Part shown: piece by piece, positions 1-10,458 of the stretch
How the letters are laid out: every line of letters begins with the position of its first letter
Numbering within the stretch: position 1 is the first letter of the stretch
Origin: Stentor roeselii
Lineage: Eukaryota > Ciliophora > Heterotrichea > Heterotrichida > Stentoridae
Assembly (NCBI GenBank): GCA_006503475.1
Contig: RSEH01000154.1
Location: forward strand, 50,258-114,257
Length of the DNA: 64,000 bases
Direction of reading: 5' to 3'
Translations under genes and position numbers: made by a program
The notes under the pieces: generated by a model
Seen by the model: only the letters and a program-made list of their open reading frames with translations
What the model was told of the DNA's origin: nothing
The model's database searches: none

Positions 1-1473
1 AAATCTTTTCTTTCAGATACAACTTTTGAGTCCGCTTCACTGAACAAAGAAATTCTTAAAAAAAACTTGCAAACAAAAAGACTGGCGAAACTAAAAACGC
101 AACATGAAGAAGCTGTTGAAAAAGTGAGACAAGTTTCGACTGTTCATTCAAAAATTCGAAAATATATGCAACAGGTCCAAGTCTTTAAAAATCGACAAAG
201 AGATTTTTTTAAGATGCAGGAAAAAATGAATGATTCTGTTGTTTTGATACAAAAAGTAGTCAGAGGGTTTTTAACTAGGAAGAAAATCGAGGAAGTAATT
301 TAAAAATAGAGAATTATACCTGTTTATCAGAAGATTTTAAATAAGGATTTGGATGATATGTTGAAAAATGACAGGTTTTGCCTGTTTTTTGTAGGAAATT
401 CAAGTCTTGAAGCGATTATCGTCTTGCAGAGGTTCTTTCGAAGATGTCTATTTTTGAAGAAACTGATGAAATTTGCAAAAGCTTTTAATTTACTTCAGAA
501 CCAGCAAGAAAATCGTAGGTCTTTACGTTTCCATCCATTTTTCCTTTGTTTTCACTGCAAAATCAAGGTAAACGAGGCAAATGAAGCAAAAGTTTTACAT
601 TTAAAACTAAGAAAAATCCGTCAAAACCTTGCAATTCTTTCCATAAAATCAAAACTAAAGCATTTAAAACTCAAAATGAAAACAGTTCGATATCGAGTCA
701 AGCGATACTCAAAGCGTTTCGCTATAAAAGAAGTAGAAACACTTTTTCCAATATCAATAGAAAAGTCTTTATCAAACACAGACGCTTTAATTCCAATTCT
801 AAAACTCGAAGAATCCGTGATTCAAACTGAAAAAGCAAAGCAGCCATCTGTTGATCGCTTTTCTCATTCAACAGAATTTTACATCCAACAAGACCTGATA
901 AAAAAAGAAAGAATTGACAAAGGAAGAATCGTTTACGGAATTAAAAATAAATCGCCTTCAGTCTTGAGACCAATTTTTTCAGCGAAACAGGAAAAAAGAC
1001 CTCAGACTACGAATGTGTTAACAATTCGCATGAATTTAGTGAAACCTGTAAGACCTGTCTTGAGACTTTCACCGAAAACTGAAAGTCCTTCTTTTCAGAA
1101 AAGCAGAAAAAGACATAAAAGGTACTCGGAAGGAGACTCGCCTCCTTATATGAGACAAACTGAAAATTCTAAGGCAAAGTTTCAAAATACACCTTCACCG
1201 GAAAATAGTCAGAAAAATTTGAAGGCTTCTGGGAATAATAGTATCAGGTATCCTACTTTTTCTTATGCTCAGAAAGTGAAAAATAAGGAGAAAGGTGAAG
1301 TTAAGGAAAAAAATAAGGAAAGACCTTGCACTGGATTTAGGATTAAGAGAAAGGTTGTTAGAAGTAAACAGATTTCTTGTGCTAGTTTTATTGACTTTCA
1401 GTTTGAACCACCGTTGTTAGATGTGCCTGATATGCAAAAGCAGATTTTTAGGCCGTTTTACTCGAAAGGGTAA
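1..1473 (+). CDS. IQ-motif coiled-coil protein, 5' end outside window
   Basis: The frame is open from base 1, so the true start lies upstream. A 15-nt intron, gtaatttaaaaatag at 295-309 (phase 0), removes in-frame TAA and TAG and joins two open frames into at least 485 residues. The N-terminal part is a basic helix followed by a clear IQ motif (VLIQKVVRGFLTRKK, residues ~80-95), and a second weaker IQ-like helix (IIVLQRFFRRCLFLKK) follows in exon 2. IQ motifs bind calmodulin or EF-hand light chains, so a calmodulin-binding cytoskeletal role is likely (family inference). The C-terminal ~300 residues are basic and low in hydrophobics, with no domain I recognise. Intron and IQ motif are well supported; the exact function is unknown. 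Confidence 0.8.
295..309 (+). other. 15-nt mini-intron
   Basis: gtaatttaaaaatag: GT..AG, 15 nt, A at position 10. Removing it restores the frame of the IQ protein. It contains an in-frame TAA and TAG, so failure to splice would end translation. Confidence 0.85.
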
Positions 1474-1548
1474 TTTTGTAATTTAAGGTTGATGATTTAG
1501 TAAATGGTAGGATTTTTAGTATTTGTGGTAGAAGTGAGTTTATAGGAA

Positions 1549-1655
1549 ATTATGTAAAGTGAATTAATAATTAGTGCATTAGAAGTGAGTTTTAGTAAAT
1601 TAAGTAAAGTGAATTAATAATTAGTGAATTAGAAGTGAGTAAAGTAGGAAATTTA
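1549..1655. repeat. ~50-bp direct repeat, two copies, in the 3' spacer
   Basis: The block taaagtgaattaataatta..agaagtgagt occurs twice in tandem between the convergent IQ and Kelch genes. The whole spacer 1471-1723 is almost free of C on the + strand (three C by eye). No coding potential seen. Confidence 0.65.
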
Positions 1656-1776
1656 TTAGTATGGTGACTAAAGGGCTAGTGATTTGGAATAGGGAGAAGT
1701 AGATTATGTAATAGAAGTTAGTACATCATTCAATTCTAAACAATCTAAATGAAACTTAATAAAAATAGAAAATTAA

Positions 1777-3570
1777 TCACCCAAGGTCAGCTAAGCTCCA
1801 TTTATTGTCAGTAATCGAATACTTGACAAGAGTTTTTTCCTTATTAATAGTCAACAAGTAGTCCTCATCCCGAATCACCTGTATCCAAAAATACAAATAA
1901 ACCGGAATATTTTCAATACTAGTTGTCGAGCTAAACCCTTCCTTTCCCGTATCATAAATAAACGAAATCTTATTCGGTTCTTCCGAGTCCTTCTCCCCTC
2001 CAAACACTAAAATTTTCTTAGAATCCAAAGCAAAGCATCCATGTTGCCAAATTTTTTCAGGTAACAAAGTCGGCAACAATGTCCAAACATTTAAATTAAC
2101 ACTGAACTTTTCAATAGAATTACTAACCGCATTTTGAAACCCTCCAAGAACATAAATCGATTCATTCAAATAACACCCAGCAGCACAAGTCCTTGGAAAA
2201 TTGATTCTTCCAATAGGATTCCAATTTTCCGTATAAGTATCAAGAACTTCACAGAAACTATCACAAATATTTTCCTCATTTTTCCCTGAAATAATATAAA
2301 CTTTATTCATGACCCTTAAAGAAATATGAGAAGAATGTCCTCGAAGCATAGGGACTCCATAGTTATACTGAAGCTTCACAGGATCGATGTACATGCAAGT
2401 CCTGTGAGATCCTGAATTCCTTTCAACTTTTCCACCTGTTACTAAAATGCGACCGTCAGCGAGGGTAGTGAATGAACTCCATCTGGATATATGAGGAGAG
2501 TTTGCTGGAAGTTCTTTTACAAGAAGTTCTTTTGTTGCAATGTTATAAGCGTAGAACTCTGTTGTCCCTCGATTCATGTAGTATAGAAATTTACTTGGAG
2601 CTGATAATTCAACTACTGGAAGTTGTTGAGGGGTAAAGACTATTGCTGGCAAAATCACATCTCCACTTATTGGCTTTATTGCTGTGTAATAAACTGAACT
2701 TTGAAGTAATTCTAAACCGTCTTCTACTAGCATTAAACGTTTCAAGCCTTGTTCTGCTAGTTCTAAAGTGTTTTGCTTTTGAAGGACTTGAAGTTTGATG
2801 CCGTTGAAGGTTTCTTGGATCTTTTTGTGAGTTGTGTTCTTGAATTGGATTATTTCGTCTACGGCCTTTTCGCAGAGAACATCTAAATCGGTTAAACTTT
2901 TCTCTTCGGCACTTTGGACCACGTCTGACATGTTTAGGATTTTTACTTGGTTTTCTTTTAAGGTTGATTGAAGAGTCTTTAGCTGGTCTTTGCAGATTTC
3001 GATTTCAGATTTTAGTAATTCTTCAGCTTTGCTTCTGGGAATTACTGTGTGGTCTGCATGCTTTTTTATGCATTGGGGGCAGATTAATAGTTTGTCTTCC
3101 CTACAAAACTGACTAAGTTCCTGCATATGAGCAAGACAAAAAAGGTTTTTCGACTTTCCAATAGGAAGTATTTTATGATGGGAAAAACGCGGTTTAGACA
3201 GATGAATAGCCGAGCAAGTTTCACAACAAGGTGCTTCACAAGCAATACATTCATTAGTAGCAGGAAAAGGCGAGTCTTTACAAAGTGAGCAAAGAATCGA
3301 AGAGCTTCTAGCATTCATAATCCGATACTCTCCAATAAGTGCTTCAAGTGCTTTATTCTTCGGAAGTCCTTCAGCAGAGGAATAAGCCAAAGGAGTTTTA
3401 TTTCTGCAATAAGGACAAATAAGACTACTCACAGGGTCTTGTGAAAGCTTACTAAGCGAAATGATCTGACTTGCGCACTCATAGCAGAGGTTATGCGAAC
3501 ACTGTAAAATCACCGGATTTCTCAGTAGTTCCAAACAAACCGCGCAGGTGCATATTTCATCGATGTTCAT
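1777..3570 (-). CDS. RING / B-box / coiled-coil / Kelch protein (TRIM-like E3 ligase)
   Basis: 597 residues, ATG at 3568-3570, stop TGA. Domain order: C3HC4 RING at ~7-56 (CTCAVCLELL.., CSHNLCYECA, CPYCRNKT), a first B-box at ~92-135 (CSLCKDS.., CIACEAPCCETC), a second B-box at ~145-180 (FCLAHMQELSQFCREDK, CPQCIKKHADH), a coiled coil ~185-290, then about five Kelch blades ~320-597 (GGKVERN, ISGKNEE, LGGFQNA, FGGEKDS). This is the RING-B-box-coiled-coil order of TRIM proteins with a Kelch propeller in the substrate-binding place, so the likely role is a ubiquitin ligase with the propeller choosing substrates. It faces the patatin-like gene 26 nt upstream on the same strand. Ligase activity is inferred from family only. 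Confidence 0.88.
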   Translation of the reverse strand: MNIDEICTCAVCLELLRNPVILQCSHNLCYECASQIISLSKLSQDPVSSLICPYCRNKTPLAYSSAEGLPKNKALEALIGEYRIMNARSSSILCSLCKDSPFPATNECIACEAPCCETCSAIHLSKPRFSHHKILPIGKSKNLFCLAHMQELSQFCREDKLLICPQCIKKHADHTVIPRSKAEELLKSEIEICKDQLKTLQSTLKENQVKILNMSDVVQSAEEKSLTDLDVLCEKAVDEIIQFKNTTHKKIQETFNGIKLQVLQKQNTLELAEQGLKRLMLVEDGLELLQSSVYYTAIKPISGDVILPAIVFTPQQLPVVELSAPSKFLYYMNRGTTEFYAYNIATKELLVKELPANSPHISRWSSFTTLADGRILVTGGKVERNSGSHRTCMYIDPVKLQYNYGVPMLRGHSSHISLRVMNKVYIISGKNEENICDSFCEVLDTYTENWNPIGRINFPRTCAAGCYLNESIYVLGGFQNAVSNSIEKFSVNLNVWTLLPTLLPEKIWQHGCFALDSKKILVFGGEKDSEEPNKISFIYDTGKEGFSSTTSIENIPVYLYFWIQVIRDEDYLLTINKEKTLVKYSITDNKWSLADLG

Positions 3571-3596
3571 TTATCCTGTTCATTAAACTAACTAAA

Positions 3597-4532
3597 CTAA
3601 GGACTTACTGCAGCTTTACCCGCAAGGATGCCTTGAGAGAACTCTTGGTATAAGTGTCTCTTTGAATCATAGCTGAAAGGAAAGGCGTCTTTTTGAGATA
3701 TCTTTTCGGGTAAGACTATTTCAGTCCTGAAATAAACATTTTTATAGTTGGTTTTTGAGTTCTCGATTCTTTCGAATACGTTGTGGAAGTTCACGATTTC
3801 GAAGTACCTTATTCCCATCTCTAATGCATTCTTTCCAGCAGCGTTGAAAGGAGCGAGTTTTCCATTGGTGACTAAAATGATATCGACAGTGATGTGAAGA
3901 TTAAGATAACCAAGATCTTGACAGTAGTTAATAGCTGAAGCGACATCTACTCCAAACATTACTTCTCCTGATACAAATTGATGCTGGTCAATGTCAACAA
4001 CAGGGAAATTCCCGTGATTATTCAAAGAAGCCCTGACAGCTCCAAGGAGTTTATCAGTGGAATATGAGGAGTTGAGAAGGTAATATTTACTTTCGTATAA
4101 ATCAGTCACACCGACCAAGAAGAACCTGTCAAAAGTCCCGTCAAATCTATTTTTAATCGTTTGGCTCAAAGGGTAGTCATTATAAAGACCTGTCTTGAAA
4201 AAGTACCCAATCATTCTCCCCCCCCACCAAGACTTGTAAACTTGGGACCTTCTGAAGTTCAACCAAAAGTCACTCAGGGTGCTGTTCAAGCTCTGCTCTT
4301 CACCGAATAACGTCTGAGCCACAAACATGCCATTAAGGGCTCCTACTCCATTTCCAAGAACCACATCCCACATTGCCTCTCCTTGTGGCAGGTAAGTGAT
4401 CAGACCTGATATCGCACCGGCTTGGAAGGCTCCTCGGTCGCTTCCTCCTCCTAAGACCAATGCTCGGCATCTCCCGTTTATCGCTTCGGTCACTTGAAAT
4501 AAGGCAACAACTGCAAAGTACAACATAATCAT
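3597..4532 (-). CDS. Secreted patatin-like protein lacking the catalytic dyad
   Basis: 311 residues with a likely signal peptide (first ~18 residues, hydrophobic, ending near TEA). The glycine-rich oxyanion loop of patatin phospholipases is clear (LVLGGGSDRGAFQAGA, residues ~26-41). The nucleophile elbow, normally GxSxG, reads GNGVG (~59-63): the codon for Ser is GGA, Gly. The second catalytic element, normally DGG/A, reads SGE (FVSGEVMFG). Both members of the Ser-Asp dyad are therefore replaced while the frame is intact, which suggests a secreted pseudoenzyme rather than a dead gene. Acyl hydrolase activity is not expected. The family assignment rests on the oxyanion loop and overall order. 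Confidence 0.8.
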   Translation of the reverse strand: MIMLYFAVVALFQVTEAINGRCRALVLGGGSDRGAFQAGAISGLITYLPQGEAMWDVVLGNGVGALNGMFVAQTLFGEEQSLNSTLSDFWLNFRRSQVYKSWWGGRMIGYFFKTGLYNDYPLSQTIKNRFDGTFDRFFLVGVTDLYESKYYLLNSSYSTDKLLGAVRASLNNHGNFPVVDIDQHQFVSGEVMFGVDVASAINYCQDLGYLNLHITVDIILVTNGKLAPFNAAGKNALEMGIRYFEIVNFHNVFERIENSKTNYKNVYFRTEIVLPEKISQKDAFPFSYDSKRHLYQEFSQGILAGKAAVSP

Positions 4533-4560
4533 TATTAAAAAATATGCAACAGATTTTCTA

Positions 4561-4646
4561 TGAGGAGAGATGGGAGATGGGAGATGGGAAGATGGGAGAT
4601 GGGAAGATGGGAGATGGGAGATGGGAAGATGAGAGATGGGAAGATG
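4561..4646. repeat. G-rich minisatellite (gagatggg/aagatggg)n
   Basis: About ten units of 7-9 bases built on agatggg, just upstream of the patatin-like gene start (4532, minus strand). Many GGG runs separated by 4-5 bases give G-quadruplex potential on the + strand, the non-sense strand for the neighbouring gene. Confidence 0.85.
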
Positions 4647-4872
4647 GCGTGATTGGAATTTGTGGATTATCGGAAGAGAAGAATTTTTTCTCTGAATATT
4701 TTGAATGGATTTTTTAAGAGTTGGGATTTGATTTTTTTTGGTTGGGAAGTCTTGAAGTTAAGGGTTTTTTGGTGTTATTGTTATTATTAGATTAGTACTC
4801 ATCAGTTCTTTACTGATCTTTTCATTCATCATATCAAGATTTTTAAGTGTTAATCCTAAGTCTCCCTAGGTT

Positions 4873-6234
4873 TTATTTACCGATTCCAACAACTCTTACC
4901 ACTTTCTCCTTCTTGACCTCGATTTTCAGTACTTTTTCAATAAAAGCTCTACAAATAACGCACTTTTTCTTAATTCCAACTAGTTTCCCAGAGCACTGAA
5001 TACAGATTCCTCCATGTCCACAAGGTAAAAACACAGCATTACATTCATGTTCAAAGCAAATGCTGCATTTTTTATTGATGAAAGAAGATTCAGATTCCTC
5101 AATCGCAGGACATTCTTCTCCCTGCTCAGATTCTAAGACTATGGGCAATGTGCAGCTTCTGATGTGTCCAGGGCCTGAATCATCGATTGGCACTTCAGAC
5201 ATGGTCCTTCCCTTAAAGTTTGCTGCACAAGGTTTGAAATAAGTACTCGTGATTCTTTCTAAAGTCACTGGAGGAAAAAAGGCCAAAAGTGACTTTTCTT
5301 CTGAAGAACTTCTTGAAGGACTTTGTGGTTGTCTTTGAACTGTTCTTGAAGGAGATGGACTGTAAAGTTCTTGGACTATCCATGAAAGGAGCTGACTGTA
5401 CATGAAAATTGAGAAGAGGACTAAAGGGATTAGGTATATTTGAAGGGGTAATAAACTTTTCCATGAGTTTTGAGGAAGTAACATGAAAACTAGACCGCTC
5501 GATCCTCCTCCTGTTGTTAGGTAGAAGAACCAGAGAGATGAGAATAGATCTTGTTTTGATCTACCTATATAAATGAATCTCACAGTTGATGTTATCAGAC
5601 GGCCCAGAGCTACTGCTGATCCTAAAAAGAAAAACGAAATCATCACCCAAACTGGCCAAATAGTTGCTTTCCATGAACAAGAAATCACCCCAGTTTTTTT
5701 AAGTCCAGCTGAAAATACCAGAAGTGCCAAACAAAGTCTAAAAAATATTTCAAACTACCTGAAAATTACAATCATTAAATACCTGCAAATCGAATATTTT
5801 ACCTTGAAAGTCTGAAAAACCAAGAAAACTCCAGATACCGTCACAGGGACCATCAAAATAAACACTGGAAATCCTTTACTTTTCATGTAAATAATCATGA
5901 AAATCCAGAAAACCATATCAAACATTCCAAGTAGAAGTTGACAAAAAGTCCACTTTTTATTTTCAAAGAAAGCCAACTTGAAAATCTGCACAAATGCAAG
6001 TCCTGCTTCAATTAACACAAACGGAACAAATATAACAGAAAAGTCAAACTTATAAAAAACATTGAGGCCTACAAGAGAAAAACAACAGATCATTCCAAGT
6101 GAAGACGTTACTAGTTTCATTAAAAATCCTCTAACAATAGTTTTCACATCTTTCACTACTTCATCTTCCTGACTTTCCAAACTTCTGCTATCCTCTGCCC
6201 CGTTTTCCACGTTTAAATTGCTGGCAGTATCCAT
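4873..6234 (-). CDS. Multi-pass membrane protein with C-terminal RING finger
   Basis: Two exons joined by a 15-nt intron at 5755-5769 (sense gtaattttcaggtag, A at position 10, phase 0) give 448 residues. ATG is at 6232-6234, stop TAA. The N-terminal ~37 residues are acidic and cytosolic-looking. Roughly seven or eight hydrophobic segments follow, two of them on either side of the intron. A Ser/Pro-rich linker leads to a C3HC4 RING at about residues 385-425 (CSICFEHECNAVF, CGHGGICIQCSGK, CVICRAF). The layout resembles membrane-anchored E3 ligases whose RING lies at the C-terminus in the cytosol; this role is inferred. Neighbours: a DHHC gene 55 nt upstream on the same strand. Confidence 0.83.
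5755..5769 (-). other. 15-nt mini-intron
   Basis: Sense gtaattttcaggtag, with A at position 10. Other GT..AG pairs nearby (18, 20, 21 and 24 nt) were considered, but only this one has the 15-nt length and A10 seen in all the others, and it keeps the frame. Confidence 0.75.
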
Positions 6235-6288
6235 TAATATTATTAAATCTGAGAAAATTCATCTTTCTCAATATTCTTACTTAAATAG

Positions 6289-7053
6289 CTATTCTATCTG
6301 GAAGTACCCTTCAGGCCAATGAATTCCATCAAAACTAAGTTCAAAAAATCTGGGCAAGAAAGCCTTTCCCAAACTTCGAGTTCCAAAAACAATTTCAAGA
6401 TTTGCCCTCCAGTCCAAATGAATGACTTTAACCCGATTTTCAAGTATTTCAATAGAAGTGAGTCCTTTAACTACCAGAAACCAATGCCAAGCTGCGAACC
6501 CTGAAAAGATAACAGCGAAAACTGAGAACATGAAAAAAGTGAGTTTAAAAATCGAGTCATTTGACAAGTCATCGTAAAAGGCAAGACTTGAAATGAAGAA
6601 AGTTAAGCAACCAAGCCAGCAAAAAGTGATGAAAAGGACGAAATAACTGTGATTTTTTAAACCTACACAGGTGTTTATCCATGGGCAGTGATGGTCCATC
6701 TTCAAAACACATCTTCCGCAGATTGAACAGTGATGGGATCGATGAGCTTTACTGATTCCACATTTGGAACATGATGGAAGACCTTCTGTCATTGATGTGA
6801 AACCAGGACCTGTTGTTATTGACTTGTAGTAGTTGAAAATTAGGTTTAGAACTGAGAAGAGGAATAGGCTCAGAAGAAGCAAAGAGGTCGGAATTGATGA
6901 ATTGTAGAGGAATGGAAATACTTTAAAGATGTAGCTGTAGGTTCCGCAAAGGATTAGCAGACTTGCGCAGAGGATTAACAGTGGACCTAGAATGCTCATG
7001 AAAAGTTTTTCACCGGAATCTTGGATTTGGACTTCTGTATCGAAATGGTTCAT
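6289..7053 (-). CDS. DHHC-type protein S-acyltransferase
   Basis: 254 residues, ATG at 7051-7053. Two TM segments lie in the first ~70 residues. A Cys-rich DHHC domain follows at ~93-140 ([20 protein letters not shown], then [13 protein letters not shown] with the catalytic Cys). Two more TM segments flank a short loop, and a TTxE-like motif (TSIEILEN) sits after TM4. All zinc-binding Cys/His positions look intact. It attaches palmitate to cysteines of membrane proteins at Golgi or plasma membranes. Two proteins in this window start MGxxC or MGCC (the PKG and the TPR-DUF726 protein) and are the kind of substrate such enzymes modify; a direct link is speculation. Confidence 0.93.
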   Translation of the reverse strand: MNHFDTEVQIQDSGEKLFMSILGPLLILCASLLILCGTYSYIFKVFPFLYNSSIPTSLLLLSLFLFSVLNLIFNYYKSITTGPGFTSMTEGLPSCSKCGISKAHRSHHCSICGRCVLKMDHHCPWINTCVGLKNHSYFVLFITFCWLGCLTFFISSLAFYDDLSNDSIFKLTFFMFSVFAVIFSGFAAWHWFLVVKGLTSIEILENRVKVIHLDWRANLEIVFGTRSLGKAFLPRFFELSFDGIHWPEGYFQIE

Positions 7054-7772
7054 TTTTAGGATTTTTTTAGGATTTGAGGATTTTGATGTGGATTAGAAGG
7101 TTTTGGAGGAAAGGGGATTTTTTTGATTTTTTTTTTGTGAGGATTTTTTGGTGGGAGTTTATTAGAATGGAATTAGTTTTATGAAAAGATTAGGATTTTT
7201 TTGGAAGTGGAATAATTTGTGAAGGCTTTTTTGGATTTGATTATAAATTGTTGGAAATTGGTTTGTTTAAATTCACTGTAAGCTTAATTTTCTTTATCTT
7301 AATCATTCATTTTGAGTATTAAAAATTATAAACTGAATTGTGAAAAAGTATCTTAATTTAAAAAACTACTTCAATACAACCTTTTTCAATACTTTTGGTG
7401 AATTAATTCTTATGAGTTAAATATCGTTAAAATGTTACTATATTTCATGATGATTAGGCTTCATACTTTTTAGAATCTTTACTTGCTGCCTGAGGGCCTT
7501 ATCTATTTGCCTTTGTTTTTATGAATAGGCCAATAATTTATAAGACAAATAATAGTGTATATTACAGCGTCGGGATAATCAAATTTAATAAAACATTTGA
7601 AGAAATCAACTCATTTAATCAAGGGTCAGTTTTTCTATTGATATTTCAAGCATTGTTTATATATTCACTCCTTAAATTATTCTATAATTCTTCAAAGAAT
7701 CATCAACGCAAGCACCACCTTTTACCAGAACTTATCATCTGATCTAATAATATTAAACTACCTATTCTCTAA
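7054..7772. other. Spacer between DHHC gene and MORN gene
   Basis: The first ~200 bases are T+G rich on the + strand, i.e. A+C rich on the sense strand of the DHHC gene, as in other leaders here. The rest is AT-rich. A 73-codon + frame at 7521-7742 is not supported as a gene. Confidence 0.5.
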
Positions 7773-8798
7773 TCACTGAACAAATGCATCATTTTCCCAT
7801 ACTCCTTCCGTTACTCTTCCATCACTCGAGGTCATCCTTCCATTTCCATGTTTCTTATGATTGAGCCATCCTCCTTCATACTTGCCTCCAGCCGCAAAAT
7901 AATAAACACCATGCCCACTCATTATGCCATTCTTGAAATCGCCATCATATCTATCTCCATTAGCACAAAGCCATGTTCCCTTTCCATGTATCTGCGATTC
8001 CTTAAAGTTTCCTTTGATACTATCACCTTGAATATATTTTATGAGCCCATTCCCATGAAAATGACCATTAAAAAAGAATCCTTCATATTCATAATGTCCA
8101 TTCAAAGTAATTTTTCCACACCCGCTCTTCTCACCATGTCTCCACAAGCCTTCAAAAGTTCCAGGATTGTTATAATTGTCCTTCCATTCATAAACTCCAA
8201 AACCTGACTTAAAGCTATCCAAATATTCTCCAAAATAACGATTTCCTGCTTCAGTCACTGTGATCCCAATACCATTTTCTTTTCCTCCACCTATCATTCC
8301 AAAATATTTCCTGCCACTGTCATATAAAATCTCACCGAAGCCGTTTAATCTATCATCAAAAGTTCCAGAAAGTGTTTTGTTCCCTTCTATTTTAATCTTT
8401 GAAGAATTTTTAGGTAGTTTTATTTTTTTAAGGTAAAAAAGTGTGCGAATTGCAGAAGTAATAAAAAGTACCTCTTCACTTTCAAAGGATATGTTTAGTG
8501 CATCGATGTCATCATTCTTATAAGAATTTGTGAGACATTTTTGGAAATCTTGAGTTAAATTTTTTACGTTTTTTAGAATTTGGTTTGAAAAATTTACTAG
8601 TTTTGACATGCTTGATTGGTACTGAGTGATTAAGTTTTTCTTATGTTCGTTTAAGTCTTGCATGTACTCAGAGACTTTAATGGGCTTTAAACCGCATTCA
8701 TTTCTATGAGTTGCTTCATGGATGTGACAACCTGAATATTTATGCTGCTGGCAAACTCCTGTTGCTGGGTTAAGGCAGCCTGAGTAAGAACAATTCAT
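7773..8798 (-). CDS. MORN-repeat protein with N-terminal B-box/AN1-like Cys-His module
   Basis: 341 residues, ATG at 8796-8798, stop TGA. The first ~40 residues hold spaced Cys/His (CSYSGCLNPATGVCQQH.., GCHIHEATHRNEC), like a B-box or AN1 zinc module. A helical stretch (~45-130) follows, and then about eight MORN repeats from ~140 to the end (e.g. YDGDFKNGIMSGHGVYYF, YEGGWLNHKKHGNGRM). MORN repeats bind membranes or scaffold proteins, and ciliates use them at the cortex and in basal bodies; the specific role is unknown. A second MORN gene lies at 43.6-44.3 kb but lacks the zinc module. Confidence 0.9.
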   Translation of the reverse strand: MNCSYSGCLNPATGVCQQHKYSGCHIHEATHRNECGLKPIKVSEYMQDLNEHKKNLITQYQSSMSKLVNFSNQILKNVKNLTQDFQKCLTNSYKNDDIDALNISFESEEVLFITSAIRTLFYLKKIKLPKNSSKIKIEGNKTLSGTFDDRLNGFGEILYDSGRKYFGMIGGGKENGIGITVTEAGNRYFGEYLDSFKSGFGVYEWKDNYNNPGTFEGLWRHGEKSGCGKITLNGHYEYEGFFFNGHFHGNGLIKYIQGDSIKGNFKESQIHGKGTWLCANGDRYDGDFKNGIMSGHGVYYFAAGGKYEGGWLNHKKHGNGRMTSSDGRVTEGVWENDAFVQ

Positions 8799-8929
8799 TT
8801 ATAAGTAGCTAGATTAATCAATATGGGTGTAAATGTCTATATTTTTTTTAATTTTATCAATTTAGATTATTACTATCAGCTTAATTATCTAGGGCCAGTA
8901 GGTAATTTGAGTAAATAGTTTTATTGATT

Positions 8930-9356
8930 TGAGCTTTGGAATGGATTTTTTACAGCTTAAGTATCAAATATCAATTAATTATACTCTGATAAATCATAAC
9001 AGTAGCTTTTCACTTGGGTAATATTAGTATTCTTGATAATTCTGATATCATTATAAGTTTTTTCCAATTCAATACTTCATTCTTCAAACTATTCTATCTA
9101 TAAAAATCAAGATTTAATAAAAGGTTCTTTTCACGTTACTTCCTGGTACCCTCCTCAGCATTATCTTTCATTCACTACAGTGACGAAGTTTCAGGAATGA
9201 TCTAATCGTGAACCTAAGAGAGATGAAATTTTGCTTATTATTTTATGCGCATCCTCCCTTGTAATCATCTTCACCCTCTTATTTCCTATGAATAAATTGA
9301 GAATCAGTCTTAAAGTTAGATTAAATCGAAGAATACCTGAAAAAGTGATTTTTTAA
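8930..9356 (+). pseudogene. Decayed membrane-protein gene, C-terminal part
   Basis: From 9123 the + frame reads GSFHVTSWYPPQHYLS.., passes one TGA, then SNREPKRDEILLIILCASSL.. with a single hydrophobic segment and a basic tail (PMNKLRISLKVRLNRRIPEK), ending at TAA near 9356. Upstream to ~8930 another frame also looks coding (ITVAFHLGNISILDNSD), which implies a frameshift. The pattern is that of the last TM helix and cytosolic tail of a type I or multi-pass protein. Family unknown. Confidence 0.4.
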
Positions 9357-10065
9357 CAGTTGTTCTTATTTTAGACTATTTTCAGCTATCTGTAGTGTTC
9401 TTTATTTTTTCAAGTACTTTAAGAGACTTCTGTGATACTTTAACCTATTGTTTTGCATGAAAATAGCAAATAAGTCGCTATTAACTTGAAAATTAAGGTA
9501 GAAATAATTATGAGTTACTTGAACGTATTTCTTTACTGGATACTTTAATACTGGAAACTTGCTGTTGGAGTTTCGAATGAAAACGCGTCATAATTGAGAA
9601 GACGTAGCGATTTTAACAAAATTGAAAGATTAGATTATTGATTAAGAGAAAATTTTAGTCTCAAGTACTTTGAAAAGGTGATTCAAGATTTAGGGTTGAT
9701 AAATAATTTTATTTAGATTTAAGGGAAAAGTTTTAGATGAAAAAAGTTGAAATAATATGATCCTTAACAAAAAAAATTACTAACTTGATTATAATTTCTA
9801 TATAGGTGAATAAGTATCATTAAAATTCTCATCATTAGTTCAAACATTTCCTATAATTTATTTATTTTTAGTTAAATTCCGAGTAAATTAATTAGAAAAA
9901 TTTGTGTCAAAACTCTAAAATTTTTCTAACTGGATATTTTTACTCCTAGTGATCATTTTTGCATAATAAAATTAGCAGGACTTCATCTTTCATCTAAAAA
10001 GATCTCAGACTATTTTAATAATTCCTTTGTATCTAAAGTAGTTAGACTGTCTTGTGACTTGAACA

Positions 10066-10458
10066 TTTAAAGATATATCAGAGTTGAACTCACGGAAGGA
10101 CATGGAATATTACCAGGTAAGTGGAAGTGTGAACGACATATACCTGCTGCTAAGACTGGAGTTCATGATCGGTTCTAGTTCGACAGTAAAAATATTTGTG
10201 CTCTGCTGATAATTCAAATACTGAATGGCTCTTGTTAGTGCCCTCAAACTTCCAGCTGGCATAATTCTGTACAGGAAAGGATCTGGTTAGGGTTGATACT
10301 TTTTATTTTGAGGGTCACTTATACTGTTGATGGAATCGAGTGGCTTGATTATAAGAATGATTTGTCTTTGGACTCAGGTTTTCAGATTCTGGATCTATTT
10401 GAGTTTCAATGTTTTTTTGATTTGAGTTTAAAGGTTTTTTTATTGGACAACAGGATTT
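10066..10458 (+). pseudogene. Possible decayed coding fragment
   Basis: A GC island in AT-rich DNA. One + frame reads IRVELTEGHGILPGKW.., two TAG stops, then TYTVDGIEWLDYKNDLSLDS.. up to a TGA at ~10456. The last ~45 codons look most protein-like. The reverse strand also has a 60-codon open stretch, so strand and identity are uncertain. Confidence 0.3.

Noticed and set aside
5738-5758. 21-nt intron in the multi-TM RING gene
   Set aside because: It keeps the frame, but a 15-nt option (5755-5769) also does and fits the length and A10 rule.
7521-7742. 73-codon + frame with one hydrophobic segment
   Set aside because: AT-driven composition, no coding-like GC rise, no recognised motif; it may be chance in the spacer.
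10140-10200. tRNA-like string ggttctagttcgacag
   Set aside because: No matching D-arm, anticodon arm or acceptor pairing could be found around it.
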